The notes beneath the pieces are model-generated. The model had not been told where the DNA came from. It did no database searches and saw nothing but the letters and a program-made list of their open reading frames with translations. A program made the translations under genes and the position numbers. This document shows positions 1 through 7,106 of a DNA stretch of 7,511 bases, piece after piece (position 1 is the stretch's first letter; the number at the start of each line of letters is the position of its first letter). Source of the DNA: Waddliaceae bacterium (GTDB lineage Bacteria > Chlamydiota > Chlamydiia > Chlamydiales > SLOH01); NCBI GenBank assembly GCA_007132595.1, contig SLOH01000018.1, positions 1 through 7,511 on the forward strand. The letters run 5' to 3'.

Positions 1-344
1 CATATCGTATAGACTTGATCCCCTCGGTTTTTCAGTTTAAAGTCTGAGGCATGAATAAAGATGACATCCAACCTTGAACCCGGGATGCTCCAGCGGCTTA
101 CAAGGTCAAAAAAAAATTTAAATGAATCGGAGCGGTATCTTGCTAAGAAAAAAAATGAGCAGTAGTTAGATCGCTCATTTGATACAGAACATGTGACAAA
201 GGGAACCTTTTGCTCAATATTTCCGTTAGGTACCATTCGTCTCAATGTCTCTTCTACAAATGCTTGGTATGTTGAGATTTGAACCTTAGACTCATCTCCT
301 TGAACCATCATTTCTATGTGAGGGAATGAAGGTGTGTTAGACAT
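1..344 (-). CDS. Unidentified protein, N-terminal part only (runs off the window)
   Basis: An open frame of 114 codons plus two bases reads from an ATG at 344 to the window edge with no stop. A TAA lies directly before the ATG in the same frame (347-345), so translation cannot start further upstream; Met12 and Met13 are the next possible starts. The ATG overlaps the last 8 nt of the aspartate kinase gene in another frame, and no clear Shine-Dalgarno precedes it, which suggests translational coupling. The protein begins MSNTPSFPHIEMMVQGDE and later has a Cys/Phe-rich stretch (CSFFFLARYRSDSFKFFF, about residues 66-83), then WSIPGSRLDVIFIHASDF. I see no signal peptide, no convincing membrane helix and no family motif, and it does not look like an ACT domain. 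Reality as a gene is supported by the long open frame and the tight overlap; function is unknown. Confidence 0.7.
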   Translation of the reverse strand, partial: MSNTPSFPHIEMMVQGDESKVQISTYQAFVEETLRRMVPNGNIEQKVPFVTCSVSNERSNYCSFFFLARYRSDSFKFFFDLVSRWSIPGSRLDVIFIHASDFKLKNRGDQVYTI

Positions 345-1110
345 TTATTTCATATAATTTAGAATTTCGATCCTTTTGACCTGAGAGACCAATTTCAGTC
401 CCTACTCCATCATTATAAAAGGAGTGGATTCTCAGGGGAATTCCCGATTGCTTTGCAAGTAAAACGCATCTTTCATGTAACACTCTGGCACCATTTCTGA
501 CAATATTTAACGCCTCATCATATGACAATTTTGGAAACTGTTTTGCAAGCGGATTGACTTTTGGGTCTGAGTCGAACACCCCGTCTACGTCTTTAAAAAA
601 CTCTACAGCAGAGGCCTCAAGGGCAATACCTAAAGCAACTGCGCTGGTGTCTGACCCTCCCCTTCCAAGTGTGGTGATTTCTCTATCCTGACTCATTCCT
701 TGGAAACCGGCGACAATTGCGACCTTCCCCATCTTCATGACATCTATAATGCGAGTTGGCCGCACATCGACAATTTTTGCGTCCGAATGCCCGCGACATG
801 TAATGATACCCGATTGGCTTCCGGTAAAGCTCACTGCCTGGCAAGACTTTTTCTCAAGCGCCATTGCGAGTAATGAAATACTGATGCGCTCTCCTACAGA
901 AATAAGCATATCCAACTCTCGAGTCGGCGGTTCAGGGTGGACTTTTTTTGCCAACTGAATGAGCTCATCGGTTGTGTTACCCATTGCACTCACAACGACA
1001 GCCACGTTTGAGTACCTAGACTTTCGCTCGATAATAATATCTGAGATAGATGAAAATTGTTCAGGAGTCGCAACTGCTGCTCCTCCAAATTTTAAAACGA
1101 TTGTTTCCAT
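337..1110 (-). CDS. lysC: Aspartate kinase, catalytic domain only (257 aa, no ACT domains)
   Basis: Phosphorylates L-aspartate with ATP to give aspartyl-4-phosphate, the first step toward diaminopimelate/lysine, threonine and methionine; cytosolic. Amino-acid-kinase-fold motifs run in order: KFGG at residues 7-10, VVSAMG at 39-44, GE at 73-74, AGFQG at 134-138, the aspartate-binding TTLGRGGSDTSA at 146-157, DVDGVFDSDP at 174-183 and the NGARVLH segment near 206-212. The protein stops about 16 residues after the TEIG (238-241) that normally closes the kinase domain. The two regulatory ACT domains of ordinary 400-450-residue aspartokinases are therefore missing, and lysine or threonine feedback through them is not expected. 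The family signature normally reads KFGG followed by Ser/Thr and Ser/Cys; here it is KFGGAA. The ATG at 1110 is preferred because KFGG lies at its usual distance; a TTG two codons upstream is possible. No Shine-Dalgarno is visible. A relative with another substrate within the fold cannot be excluded. Confidence 0.85.
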   Translation of the reverse strand: METIVLKFGGAAVATPEQFSSISDIIIERKSRYSNVAVVVSAMGNTTDELIQLAKKVHPEPPTRELDMLISVGERISISLLAMALEKKSCQAVSFTGSQSGIITCRGHSDAKIVDVRPTRIIDVMKMGKVAIVAGFQGMSQDREITTLGRGGSDTSAVALGIALEASAVEFFKDVDGVFDSDPKVNPLAKQFPKLSYDEALNIVRNGARVLHERCVLLAKQSGIPLRIHSFYNDGVGTEIGLSGQKDRNSKLYEINV

Positions 1111-1116
1111 GGACAA

Positions 1117-1145
1117 ATTTTACCATTCAATCCAAGCGATTACAA
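1117..1145 (-). promoter_or_regulatory. Candidate promoter of the aspartate kinase gene
   Basis: On the - strand, TTGTAA (1145-1140) and TAAAAT (1122-1117) are separated by exactly 17 bp. They match the main-sigma consensus at 4 of 6 and 5 of 6 positions. The expected +1 is about 1110, which is the A of the kinase ATG, so the message would have little or no 5' leader. That agrees with the absence of a Shine-Dalgarno there. It is a sequence match only; AT-rich DNA gives such matches by chance. Confidence 0.4.
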
Positions 1146-1284
1146 CAAAATTGCTTAGCTTGTAGCGAGAAAAGCTTGTCGTTTTCAGCTTTGATTCAGT
1201 ATTTTAATTGAGGCTGGATGGAATTTTTCTGTTTTTTTTCTTCAAGAAGAGTCGGCGTTTTGCCCTTTTTTCCTTATTTCGCTA

Positions 1285-1314
1285 TTGCTTTTATTCTCAA
1301 ACGGTTGTTATAAT
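1285..1314 (+). promoter_or_regulatory. rpsA promoter with perfect, extended -10
   Basis: TTGCTT (1285-1290) and a perfect TATAAT (1309-1314) are separated by 18 bp. The TG at 1306-1307 makes it an extended -10 (TGnTATAAT), which can make up for a weak -35. Transcription would begin near 1321, giving a leader of about 40 nt that contains a purine-rich ribosome binding site (GAGGAGA, 1344-1350) 10 nt before the ATG. T-tracts at 1224-1228, 1232-1239, 1258-1261 and 1266-1271 lie upstream and could act as an AT-rich UP-like or curved element. A second -10-like TATAAA at 1318-1323 is less convincing. Confidence 0.7.
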
Positions 1315-1360
1315 TCTTATAAATTATTGAACGATTCGAATTCGAGGAGAAATCTAATTA

Positions 1361-3085
1361 ATGGCTAACAACACAGAATACAGTTGGGACGAAAGCAGTG
1401 TCCTTGACGATGAACATTTTAATGCAGAGGATGCTTCTGTCTTTAAAAACCTGCTCACAGAACAAGATCAGGGAAGCGAAGAAGGGCAGCGCATGTCACC
1501 GGGATCAATACTAACAGGTCGCATTGTTGAAATCACAAAAGACCATGTGGTTGTTGATGTAGGATTAAAATCTGAAGGTCTTGTGCCGATTGAAGAGTTT
1601 TCTGATCCTGCTGAATTGGCTCTTGGTTCTGAGATTGAAGTATTGCTTGATGCTGCTGAAGATGAAAATGGTCAAATTGTTCTTTCGAGAGAAAAAGCAG
1701 AAAGACAGCGAAAGTGGGAATATATTATTGAGCACTGTGAGGAAGGATCGATCGTTAAAGGTAAGGTTATTCGCAAGGTAAAAGGCGGATTGATGGTCGA
1801 TATTGGAGTTGAGGCGTTCTTGCCCGGCTCTCAGGTGGATAATAAGCGAATCAAAAATCTTGACGATTATGTGAACAAGACGTTTGAATTTAAAATTTTG
1901 AAGATTAATATCGACAGGAAAAATGTCGTTGTCTCCAGACGCGAGATTTTAGAGGCAGAGCGAATCTCCAAAAAAGCTGAACTTTTAGAGATGATTCAAA
2001 TTGGCGATGTCAGGAATGGGTCTGTAAAGAACATTACCGACTTTGGTGTCTTTCTCGATATGGATGGAATTGACGGTTTGCTTCATATTACAGATATGAC
2101 TTGGAAGCGAATTCGCCATCCGTCTGAGATGGTCGAGATTGGTCAAGATCTTGAAGTGATGATTTTGAGCATTGACAGAGAGAAAGGGCGCGTTGCTCTA
2201 GGCTTGAAGCAAAAAGAGACAAATCCCTGGGAAGAAATCGAGAAAAAATACCCGATTGGAACCAGAGTCGCTGGAAAAATTGTTAACCTACTCCCCTACG
2301 GCGCTTTTATCGAAATTGAGCCAGGAATTGAAGGGTTGATTCACGTTTCAGAAATGTCTTGGGTAAAAAATGTGACAGATCCGAGCGAGGTTGTGAAGCC
2401 GGGCGATGAGGTTGAAGCCGTTGTTCTTGCTGTTCAGAAAGAAGAAGGTAAAATCTCACTTGGAATTAAGCAAACAGAGCACAATCCATGGGATGATGTT
2501 GACAACAAGTATCCGGTTGACACAGAAGTTGAAGCAGAAGTCAAGAGTTTGACCAATTACGGCGCTTTTGTTGAGCTTGAGCCTGGAGTCGAAGGGCTTA
2601 TCCACATTTCGGATCTAAGCTGGATCAAAAAAGTCTCTCACCCATCAGAGGTTCTTGAGAAGGGCGATAAGTTGAAAGCAGTCGTTCTATCTGTTGATAA
2701 AGAAAGTAAAAAAATTACGCTTGGAATGAAGCAGTTGACACCAAATCCTTGGGAGTCGATCGAAAAGAACCTTCAGATCGGCACAGTTGTGAAGGGAGTT
2801 GTTACAAAACTAACAGCTTTTGGGGCTTTTGTTGAGCTTGAAAATGGTGTCGAAGGGTTAATTCATGTCACCGAACTATCTGGTCAAGCATTCACTAAAG
2901 TCGAAGACATTGTGTCTGTCGGCAGCGAAGTTGTTGCTAAGGTGATCAAAATTGATCCGGAGCATAAGAAGATCGCACTATCACTTAAGTCGTTTGACAA
3001 TGATGAGGGTGATGTAGATGACATCGTCGTTTCTACTCCCGGTCAAACGGAGAGTGAAGATGGGTCGGAAGATGGGGATGACTAA
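1361..3085 (+). CDS. rpsA: 30S ribosomal protein S1 (six S1 domains, 574 aa)
   Basis: S1 sits on the 30S subunit and binds and unfolds mRNA leaders for initiation. Six S1/OB-fold RNA-binding domains can be counted at roughly residues 47-112, 129-195, 214-285, 299-372, 386-458 and 472-545. Domains 1-2 are divergent, as in other S1 proteins, where they anchor to the ribosome through S2. Domains 3-6 carry the classic pattern GAFVEL...[13 protein letters not shown] (seen in domain 5). The linkers after domains 3, 4 and 5 share a KQ...NPW element, with NPW at 288, 375 and 462, an exact 87-residue spacing. An acidic N-terminal segment (1-46) and a very acidic tail (about 546-574) flank the domains. 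The length is close to the 557 residues of E. coli S1. The start is fixed by GAGGAGA 10 nt upstream. It has its own promoter and is followed by a terminator, so it is probably largely monocistronic. Family is certain; tail function is unknown. Confidence 0.97.
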   Translation: MANNTEYSWDESSVLDDEHFNAEDASVFKNLLTEQDQGSEEGQRMSPGSILTGRIVEITKDHVVVDVGLKSEGLVPIEEFSDPAELALGSEIEVLLDAAEDENGQIVLSREKAERQRKWEYIIEHCEEGSIVKGKVIRKVKGGLMVDIGVEAFLPGSQVDNKRIKNLDDYVNKTFEFKILKINIDRKNVVVSRREILEAERISKKAELLEMIQIGDVRNGSVKNITDFGVFLDMDGIDGLLHITDMTWKRIRHPSEMVEIGQDLEVMILSIDREKGRVALGLKQKETNPWEEIEKKYPIGTRVAGKIVNLLPYGAFIEIEPGIEGLIHVSEMSWVKNVTDPSEVVKPGDEVEAVVLAVQKEEGKISLGIKQTEHNPWDDVDNKYPVDTEVEAEVKSLTNYGAFVELEPGVEGLIHISDLSWIKKVSHPSEVLEKGDKLKAVVLSVDKESKKITLGMKQLTPNPWESIEKNLQIGTVVKGVVTKLTAFGAFVELENGVEGLIHVTELSGQAFTKVEDIVSVGSEVVAKVIKIDPEHKKIALSLKSFDNDEGDVDDIVVSTPGQTESEDGSEDGDD

Positions 3086-3113
3086 TACATTCCAAAATTG
3101 ATTCCGCTATAGT

Positions 3114-3159
3114 AAAATCTGGGGGTCGGGTGTTTTGCCCGGCCTTCTGGATTTTTCTT
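3114..3159 (+). terminator. Intrinsic terminator after rpsA
   Basis: A GC-rich stem GGTCGGG (3124-3130) pairs with CCCGGCC (3138-3144) around a 7-nt loop TGTTTTG, with one G-U pair. The arms extend outward with further, imperfect pairs, including AAA at 3114-3116 against TTT at 3152-3154. A T-rich run (ATTTTTCTT, 3151-3159) follows. It lies about 30-75 nt after the rpsA stop, the right place for rho-independent termination. Some read-through into nusA is possible because the T-run is short and interrupted. Confidence 0.8.
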
Positions 3160-3175
3160 AAGAAGAGTCTTAAGG
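3155..3175. repeat. Palindrome and direct repeat around CTTAAG
   Basis: TTCTTAAGAA (3155-3164) is a perfect 10-bp palindrome. TCTTAAG from it recurs as TCTTAAGG at 3168-3175, 12 bp on. The first copy overlaps the T-run of the rpsA terminator. It could be terminator sequence or a small protein-binding site; the sequence does not decide. Confidence 0.4.
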
Positions 3176-3192
3176 AAAGGTTCAGAAAGATA

Positions 3193-3214
3193 GTTGGAAG
3201 TTAACCTATCCAAC
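3193..3214. repeat. Inverted repeat upstream of nusA
   Basis: GTTGGA (3193-3198) and TCCAAC (3209-3214) are perfect 6-bp inverted arms. The 10-nt centre contains the palindrome GTTAAC (3200-3205). No T-run follows, so it is not a terminator. It lies upstream of the putative nusA promoter and could be an operator or simply chance. Confidence 0.35.
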
Positions 3215-3221
3215 GAATCAT

Positions 3222-3254
3222 TTGAGCAATATCTCCTTTAAACCCTAGTATGAT
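3222..3254 (+). promoter_or_regulatory. Tentative nusA operon promoter
   Basis: TTGAGC (3222-3227) and TAGTAT (3246-3251) are separated by 18 bp, each matching consensus at 4 of 6 positions. TATGAT (3249-3254) is a better -10 (5 of 6) but has no good -35 at a normal distance. A second TTGAGA stands at 3265-3270 with poorly placed -10 candidates downstream. A promoter in this gap is likely because a terminator precedes it, but the exact site is uncertain. Confidence 0.3.
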
Positions 3255-3289
3255 TGGCTCTGTATTGAGAGTGTCATTACCTAGTATGA
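3244..3289. repeat. 10-bp direct repeat CCTAGTATGA before nusA
   Basis: CCTAGTATGA occurs at 3244-3253 and again at 3280-3289, 36 bp start to start. The second copy ends 34 nt before the nusA ATG. A TTGAG lies ahead of each copy (3222 and 3265), though at different distances. The copies may be duplicated promoter pieces or a paired operator. The match is read directly; the role is inference. Confidence 0.5.
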
Positions 3290-3323
3290 AATTAATAAAT
3301 TCTTCCTCTAACAAGGTAAGTAG

Positions 3324-4610
3324 ATGAATAAAGATTTAATCGCCGTTTTTGAATATTTGGAAAGAGAAAAAGGGATCGGCCGCAAGGTGGTCATCAATGC
3401 AATCGAAGAGTCATTGACAATTGCTGCACGTAAAAGCATTGATGGTGCCTCTAATGTAACGGTTTCGATCAATCAAAAGACTGGAAAAATAGATGTTTTT
3501 TCTGAAAAAGAGATTGTTGACGTGGTTGAGGTCCCTGCTCAAGAGATTAGTTTAGAGGAAGCGCGAGAGATTGACCCCCAGTGTGAAATCGGACAGTTTA
3601 TTGATGTGGTCGTAACCCCGTCTGATTTCGGTCGAATTGCCGCACAAAAAGCACGACAAATTATTAATCAGAAAATACGAAGTGCAGAAAGAGATGTTAT
3701 ATATGAAGAGTATAGACATCGCGTCAATGAACTTGTATCGGGAACAGTCAAGCGATTTGCTAGAGGCGCCAACTTAATTGTTGACTTGGGAAAAGTTGAG
3801 GCGATACTGCCGATGAGACACTACCCAAAAACCGAAAGATATAATGTCGGTGACCGCGTATTTGCTTTGCTTTTTGAGGTTAGAGATACCGATATTGGTG
3901 GAGCTGAAGTCGTTCTCAGCCGAACTGAACCTGAGTTTGTGCGTCAACTGATCCATCAAGAGGTTCCGGAAGTAAGTGAGGGAACGGTCGAGGTCGTCAG
4001 CGTCTTCCGTGAACCCGGATATCGAACAAAATTCACCGTACGTTCATTTGATTCTAAAGTCGATCCTGTTGGAGCTTGCGTGGGAGTTAGAGGGACTCGA
4101 GTAAAGAACATTGTTTCTGAACTTAATAATGAAAAAGTCGACATCATCCCCTATTCTGACGATCCGATTGAACTGTTACAAAACGCTCTTGATCCGATTG
4201 AAATTCGAAAAGTTCGAATCAGTGAGCAGGATAAAGTCTGTTCTATTGTCGTAGATGACGATGATTATCCAAAAGTCATAGGAAAGCGCGGTCTTAACGC
4301 TAGACTTAATAGTCAGTTGATTGGTTATGATCTTGAAATCAAGCCAATGACAGAATACACAAAAACAATTGCTGTGGAACGCAAAGAGCTTGCAGAGTCG
4401 GAAGATCCGATTCTTGATCAACCCATCGAAAAGATCGAAGGGGTGAACCAGCTAATTGTCGACCATCTCATTGATGGAGAATTTACAACTTATCGATCTT
4501 TGTTACAGGCAACATCTGAAGAATTAGCTAAAAAAGCCAATATTTCATTGGTAATGGCAGACAACGTGCTTGATCAAGTAAGAAAGCAAGTCCAATTAAC
4601 AAACGATTAA
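3324..4610 (+). CDS. nusA: Transcription elongation/termination factor NusA
   Basis: NusA binds RNA polymerase near the RNA exit channel, stabilises hairpin pauses, assists termination and antitermination, and contacts nascent RNA. The N-terminal polymerase-binding domain covers about 1-130, an S1 domain about 135-200, KH1 about 202-280 with GVRG at 254-257, and KH2 about 281-345 with GKRG at 320-323. The segment DPVGACVGVRGTRV is typical NusA KH1. After KH2 there is one predicted helical region (about 366-425), resembling a single helix-hairpin-helix or acidic-repeat unit, whereas E. coli NusA (495 aa) has two acidic repeats. The ATG is preceded by AAGG (3313-3316) at about 7 nt. Many bacteria place rimP directly upstream; no such gene lies here, and rpsA takes the place. 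infB follows 39 nt downstream, so the two are probably co-transcribed. Confidence 0.97.
   Translation: MNKDLIAVFEYLEREKGIGRKVVINAIEESLTIAARKSIDGASNVTVSINQKTGKIDVFSEKEIVDVVEVPAQEISLEEAREIDPQCEIGQFIDVVVTPSDFGRIAAQKARQIINQKIRSAERDVIYEEYRHRVNELVSGTVKRFARGANLIVDLGKVEAILPMRHYPKTERYNVGDRVFALLFEVRDTDIGGAEVVLSRTEPEFVRQLIHQEVPEVSEGTVEVVSVFREPGYRTKFTVRSFDSKVDPVGACVGVRGTRVKNIVSELNNEKVDIIPYSDDPIELLQNALDPIEIRKVRISEQDKVCSIVVDDDDYPKVIGKRGLNARLNSQLIGYDLEIKPMTEYTKTIAVERKELAESEDPILDQPIEKIEGVNQLIVDHLIDGEFTTYRSLLQATSEELAKKANISLVMADNVLDQVRKQVQLTND
4161..4202 (+). repeat. 12-bp in-frame direct repeat inside nusA
   Basis: GATCCGATTGAA is present at 4161-4172 and 4191-4202, exactly 30 bp apart. It encodes Asp-Pro-Ile-Glu twice, at the KH1/KH2 junction of NusA (residues 280-283 and 290-293). 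The identical codons could reflect a small local duplication, but common codons may also explain it. Confidence 0.6.
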
Positions 4611-4632
4611 AAAGAGTAAGGCGCCCAGCTAT

Positions 4633-4643
4633 AAGGGAGGAAG
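4633..4643 (+). promoter_or_regulatory. Strong Shine-Dalgarno that fixes the TTG start of infB
   Basis: AAGGGAGGAAG (4633-4643) includes GGAGG (4636-4640), nine nucleotides before TTG at 4650. No in-frame ATG occurs before codon 245, deep in the protein and past the lysine-rich N-terminal region, so this site decides that infB begins with TTG. Confidence 0.85.
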
Positions 4644-4649
4644 AACAAC

Positions 4650-7103
4650 TTGTCAAAGAAAAAAGATATTAAGCTCAACCTTAAAAATACACAGATTGCC
4701 GATGCAATTAAGCTTGATGCGATAAAAAAGAAACTTGAAAAAAAGAAGGCAGACGAAACTTCTGAGAAGAAGAAACCGACGCCTCCAAAAAAAACTGAAT
4801 CTTCTAAAGAAGTTCCTGAGCAAGCCGTTGAAAAGACCGAAGAAGAGGTACAGGAGCAGCCGCGTCGCGCAAGATCGAAATCTGTTTTTGACAAAAATCT
4901 TTCAAAAGAAAAGCTAGCCCCGAAAGAGGTTCAACCTCAAAAACCGCCCCATATTATAAAAGAAGAAGCAGAAGAGTCCGTTGCCATTGAAAAACCGGAA
5001 GAGAAACAACCGGATAAGCTTGGACCAACCGGCAGACACATTAACGATCTTCTCCCAAAAAAGAAAGAGAAACAGCCAGAAGAACAAAAGCCGATTGTAG
5101 CAAAAGACATCGAGCGTTCGATTAGCGAACCCAAGCCGAAAAAACCCCTTCCTAAGCCAAAATTTAAAGAGTATCGGGATCTAAAGCCTGGACGCAAACC
5201 AGGCAAAGATCGAGGATTTGACGCAAGAGATCGGAAAGGTTTACGCGCCGGTGATGAAGGTTCGCATTGGAAGAAAAAGCGCAAAAGCAGAAGGGACGAC
5301 TACATTGATGAAGAATTGACAATTCGTCCTAAAGAACTGAAAATACACACCCCGATTTCCATAAAAGAACTCGCAAGACAGATGAAATTAAAAGCGGCAG
5401 AACTCATTCAAAAGCTGTTTATGCAAGGGATTGTGGTCACGATTAATGATGTGCTAGATGATGAAACAACAATTCATCTTCTCGGCCATGAATTCGGATG
5501 TGAAATTTCCATAGATACTTCGGAAGAAGATAAGAGACAGATTACAGATCAGAGTCTTCGAGAGGAAATTCTCTCTTCCTCCAGTGACGAGCAGAAACTA
5601 AGACCCCCCGTTGTTGCATTTATGGGTCACGTCGATCACGGAAAAACAAGTCTAATCGACTATATTCGCAAAAGTAATATAGCAGGCCACGAAGCGGGTG
5701 CGATTACTCAACATATTGGAGCCTTCCGTTGCCACACGGATTTAGGAGATCTATCTGTATTAGATACGCCCGGTCACGAAGCGTTTTCCGCAATGAGGGC
5801 AAGAGGTGCTGATGTCACTGATATCGTTATCCTAGTCATCGCCGGAGATGAGGGTGTCAAAGCACAAACTCAAGAGGCGATCCAGCACGCAAAAGCTGCC
5901 GGTGTTAACATTATTGTCGCGATCAACAAGAGTGATAAGCCTGGATTTAACCCAGAGAATGTGTATCGGCAACTCGCCGAAAATAACCTTCTTCCCGAGT
6001 CTTGGGGAGGACAGATTATAACGGTCAACTGTTCTGCTGTTACCGGTGAGGGAGTAAAGGACTTGCTCGAAATGATTGCTCTGCAGGCAGAGGTGCTCGA
6101 ACTTAAAGCGAATCCAAGCATGCGTGCTAGAGGGATGGTGTTAGAGTCCGAGTTGCACAAAGGGTTTGGTCCGGTTGGAACAGTGATCGTCCAAAATGGA
6201 ACGCTTAAAACCGGAGATGCGCTTGTTTTTGGAGAGCATTATGCTCGCGTAAAAACAATGCGCGATGAATACGGCAAAAATATAGCAGAGGCGCCACCGT
6301 CCACCCCTGTAGAAATTACCGGTCTCTCCGGTGTTCCTGAAGCGGGCGAGGAGTTTATTGTTGTTGAGACTGAGAAAGAAGCTAAAGATATTGCTGATGC
6401 CAGACTCAAAGAAAGTCGTCAGCTTCAGCTTCAACAAAAACGTAAAGGCTCGATTGAGTCTTTATTCCAACAAGCGGCTGAAGACGAGAAGAAGTACTTA
6501 AAACTACTTATCCGCGCAGATGTGCAAGGATCTCTTGAAGCGCTTAAGGCTTCGCTTCAGAAAATCGAATCCGATAAAATTGGTGTCGAAATTATATTTA
6601 CGGGAGTCGGTGAAATTACTGAGTCCGATATCCAGCTGGCTGCAGCTTCAAATGCGATGATTATCGGTTTCCATACGAAGGTCGAAAGCCATGCCAATAA
6701 CCTACTCAACCAATACGGGGTTCAAATCCATCTATTCGACATTATTTATCATGCCGTTGACGGTGTGAGAAATATTATGGCAACCTTACTCGATCAGGTG
6801 GCAAAAGAGGTGGAAAAAGGAAAAGCAAAAGTCAAGGCTGTCTTCAAGTCTTCTCAGTATGGAAATATTGCAGGTTGCCAAGTCACTGAGGGAGCCGTTC
6901 ACCGAAATGATCAGCTGCGATTGATGAGAGAGGACAAACAGGTTTGGACAGGGCCGATTAGCTCAATCAAAAGAGATAAAGAAGATGTGAAAGAGGTTCA
7001 AAAAGGCATGGAATGTGGAATTGTTCTTACCGGATTTAACAATGTTGAAGAAGGTGATGTTCTAGAAGCCTTTGAGGTCACCTACATCTCACAAGAGCTT
7101 TAA
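4650..7103 (+). CDS. infB: Translation initiation factor IF-2 (TTG start, 817 aa)
   Basis: IF-2 is the GTPase that recruits fMet-tRNA to the 30S subunit and promotes 50S joining. Residues 1-225 are low-complexity Lys/Glu/Pro-rich, the usual variable N-terminal region. An IF2_N-like domain follows at about 228-287. The G domain has G1 GHVDHGKT at 326-333, the switch region [10 protein letters not shown] at 350-359, G3 DTPGH at 372-376, G4 NKSD at 426-429 and G5 SAV at 462-464. All GTP-binding positions look intact; Ser in NKSD is a variable position. Domain II spans about 488-580, domain III about 614-690 and the initiator-tRNA-binding domain IV about 725-815, with [12 protein letters not shown] at 742-753. 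The first ~30 residues ([15 protein letters not shown] and on) resemble chlamydial IF-2 starts as I recall them. The TTG start is weak but has a strong ribosome site. It lies between nusA and rbfA, without the ylxR/ylxQ genes that Firmicutes have there. Confidence 0.97.
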   Translation: MSKKKDIKLNLKNTQIADAIKLDAIKKKLEKKKADETSEKKKPTPPKKTESSKEVPEQAVEKTEEEVQEQPRRARSKSVFDKNLSKEKLAPKEVQPQKPPHIIKEEAEESVAIEKPEEKQPDKLGPTGRHINDLLPKKKEKQPEEQKPIVAKDIERSISEPKPKKPLPKPKFKEYRDLKPGRKPGKDRGFDARDRKGLRAGDEGSHWKKKRKSRRDDYIDEELTIRPKELKIHTPISIKELARQMKLKAAELIQKLFMQGIVVTINDVLDDETTIHLLGHEFGCEISIDTSEEDKRQITDQSLREEILSSSSDEQKLRPPVVAFMGHVDHGKTSLIDYIRKSNIAGHEAGAITQHIGAFRCHTDLGDLSVLDTPGHEAFSAMRARGADVTDIVILVIAGDEGVKAQTQEAIQHAKAAGVNIIVAINKSDKPGFNPENVYRQLAENNLLPESWGGQIITVNCSAVTGEGVKDLLEMIALQAEVLELKANPSMRARGMVLESELHKGFGPVGTVIVQNGTLKTGDALVFGEHYARVKTMRDEYGKNIAEAPPSTPVEITGLSGVPEAGEEFIVVETEKEAKDIADARLKESRQLQLQQKRKGSIESLFQQAAEDEKKYLKLLIRADVQGSLEALKASLQKIESDKIGVEIIFTGVGEITESDIQLAAASNAMIIGFHTKVESHANNLLNQYGVQIHLFDIIYHAVDGVRNIMATLLDQVAKEVEKGKAKVKAVFKSSQYGNIAGCQVTEGAVHRNDQLRLMREDKQVWTGPISSIKRDKEDVKEVQKGMECGIVLTGFNNVEEGDVLEAFEVTYISQEL

Positions 7104-7106
7104 TTT

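Noticed and set aside
1..344. A detached ACT domain or a frameshifted C-terminus of the aspartate kinase
   Set aside because: The kinase frame ends cleanly after its domain boundary, and the new frame shows no ACT-like beta-alpha-beta pattern or glycine motif that I can recognise.
1111..1116. TTG two codons upstream as the aspartate kinase start
   Set aside because: It has no Shine-Dalgarno and adds only Met-Ser; the ATG at 1110 places KFGG at the usual distance. It cannot be fully excluded.
737..1165. Two + strand open frames opposite the aspartate kinase gene
   Set aside because: They lie almost wholly antisense to a gene with clear family motifs, show no family features of their own, and are short.
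2255..2995. DNA-level repeats in the 3' half of rpsA
   Set aside because: These are the homologous S1 domains 4-6 with their NPW linkers, expected for the family and not a recent duplication.
3098..3118. -10-like TATAGT and TAAAAT just after rpsA
   Set aside because: No -35 element lies at a usable distance, and any transcript would run straight into the rpsA terminator hairpin.
3086..3323. A small gene such as rimP or a tRNA in the rpsA-nusA gap
   Set aside because: No open frame of useful length and no cloverleaf or T-loop sequence is visible; the gap holds a terminator and repeats.
4607..5284. Minus-strand open frames opposite the start of infB, rich in Phe and Ser
   Set aside because: Their composition is the mirror of the Lys/Glu-rich IF-2 N-terminal region, which rarely gives stops on the other strand. 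They are shadows and not membrane proteins.
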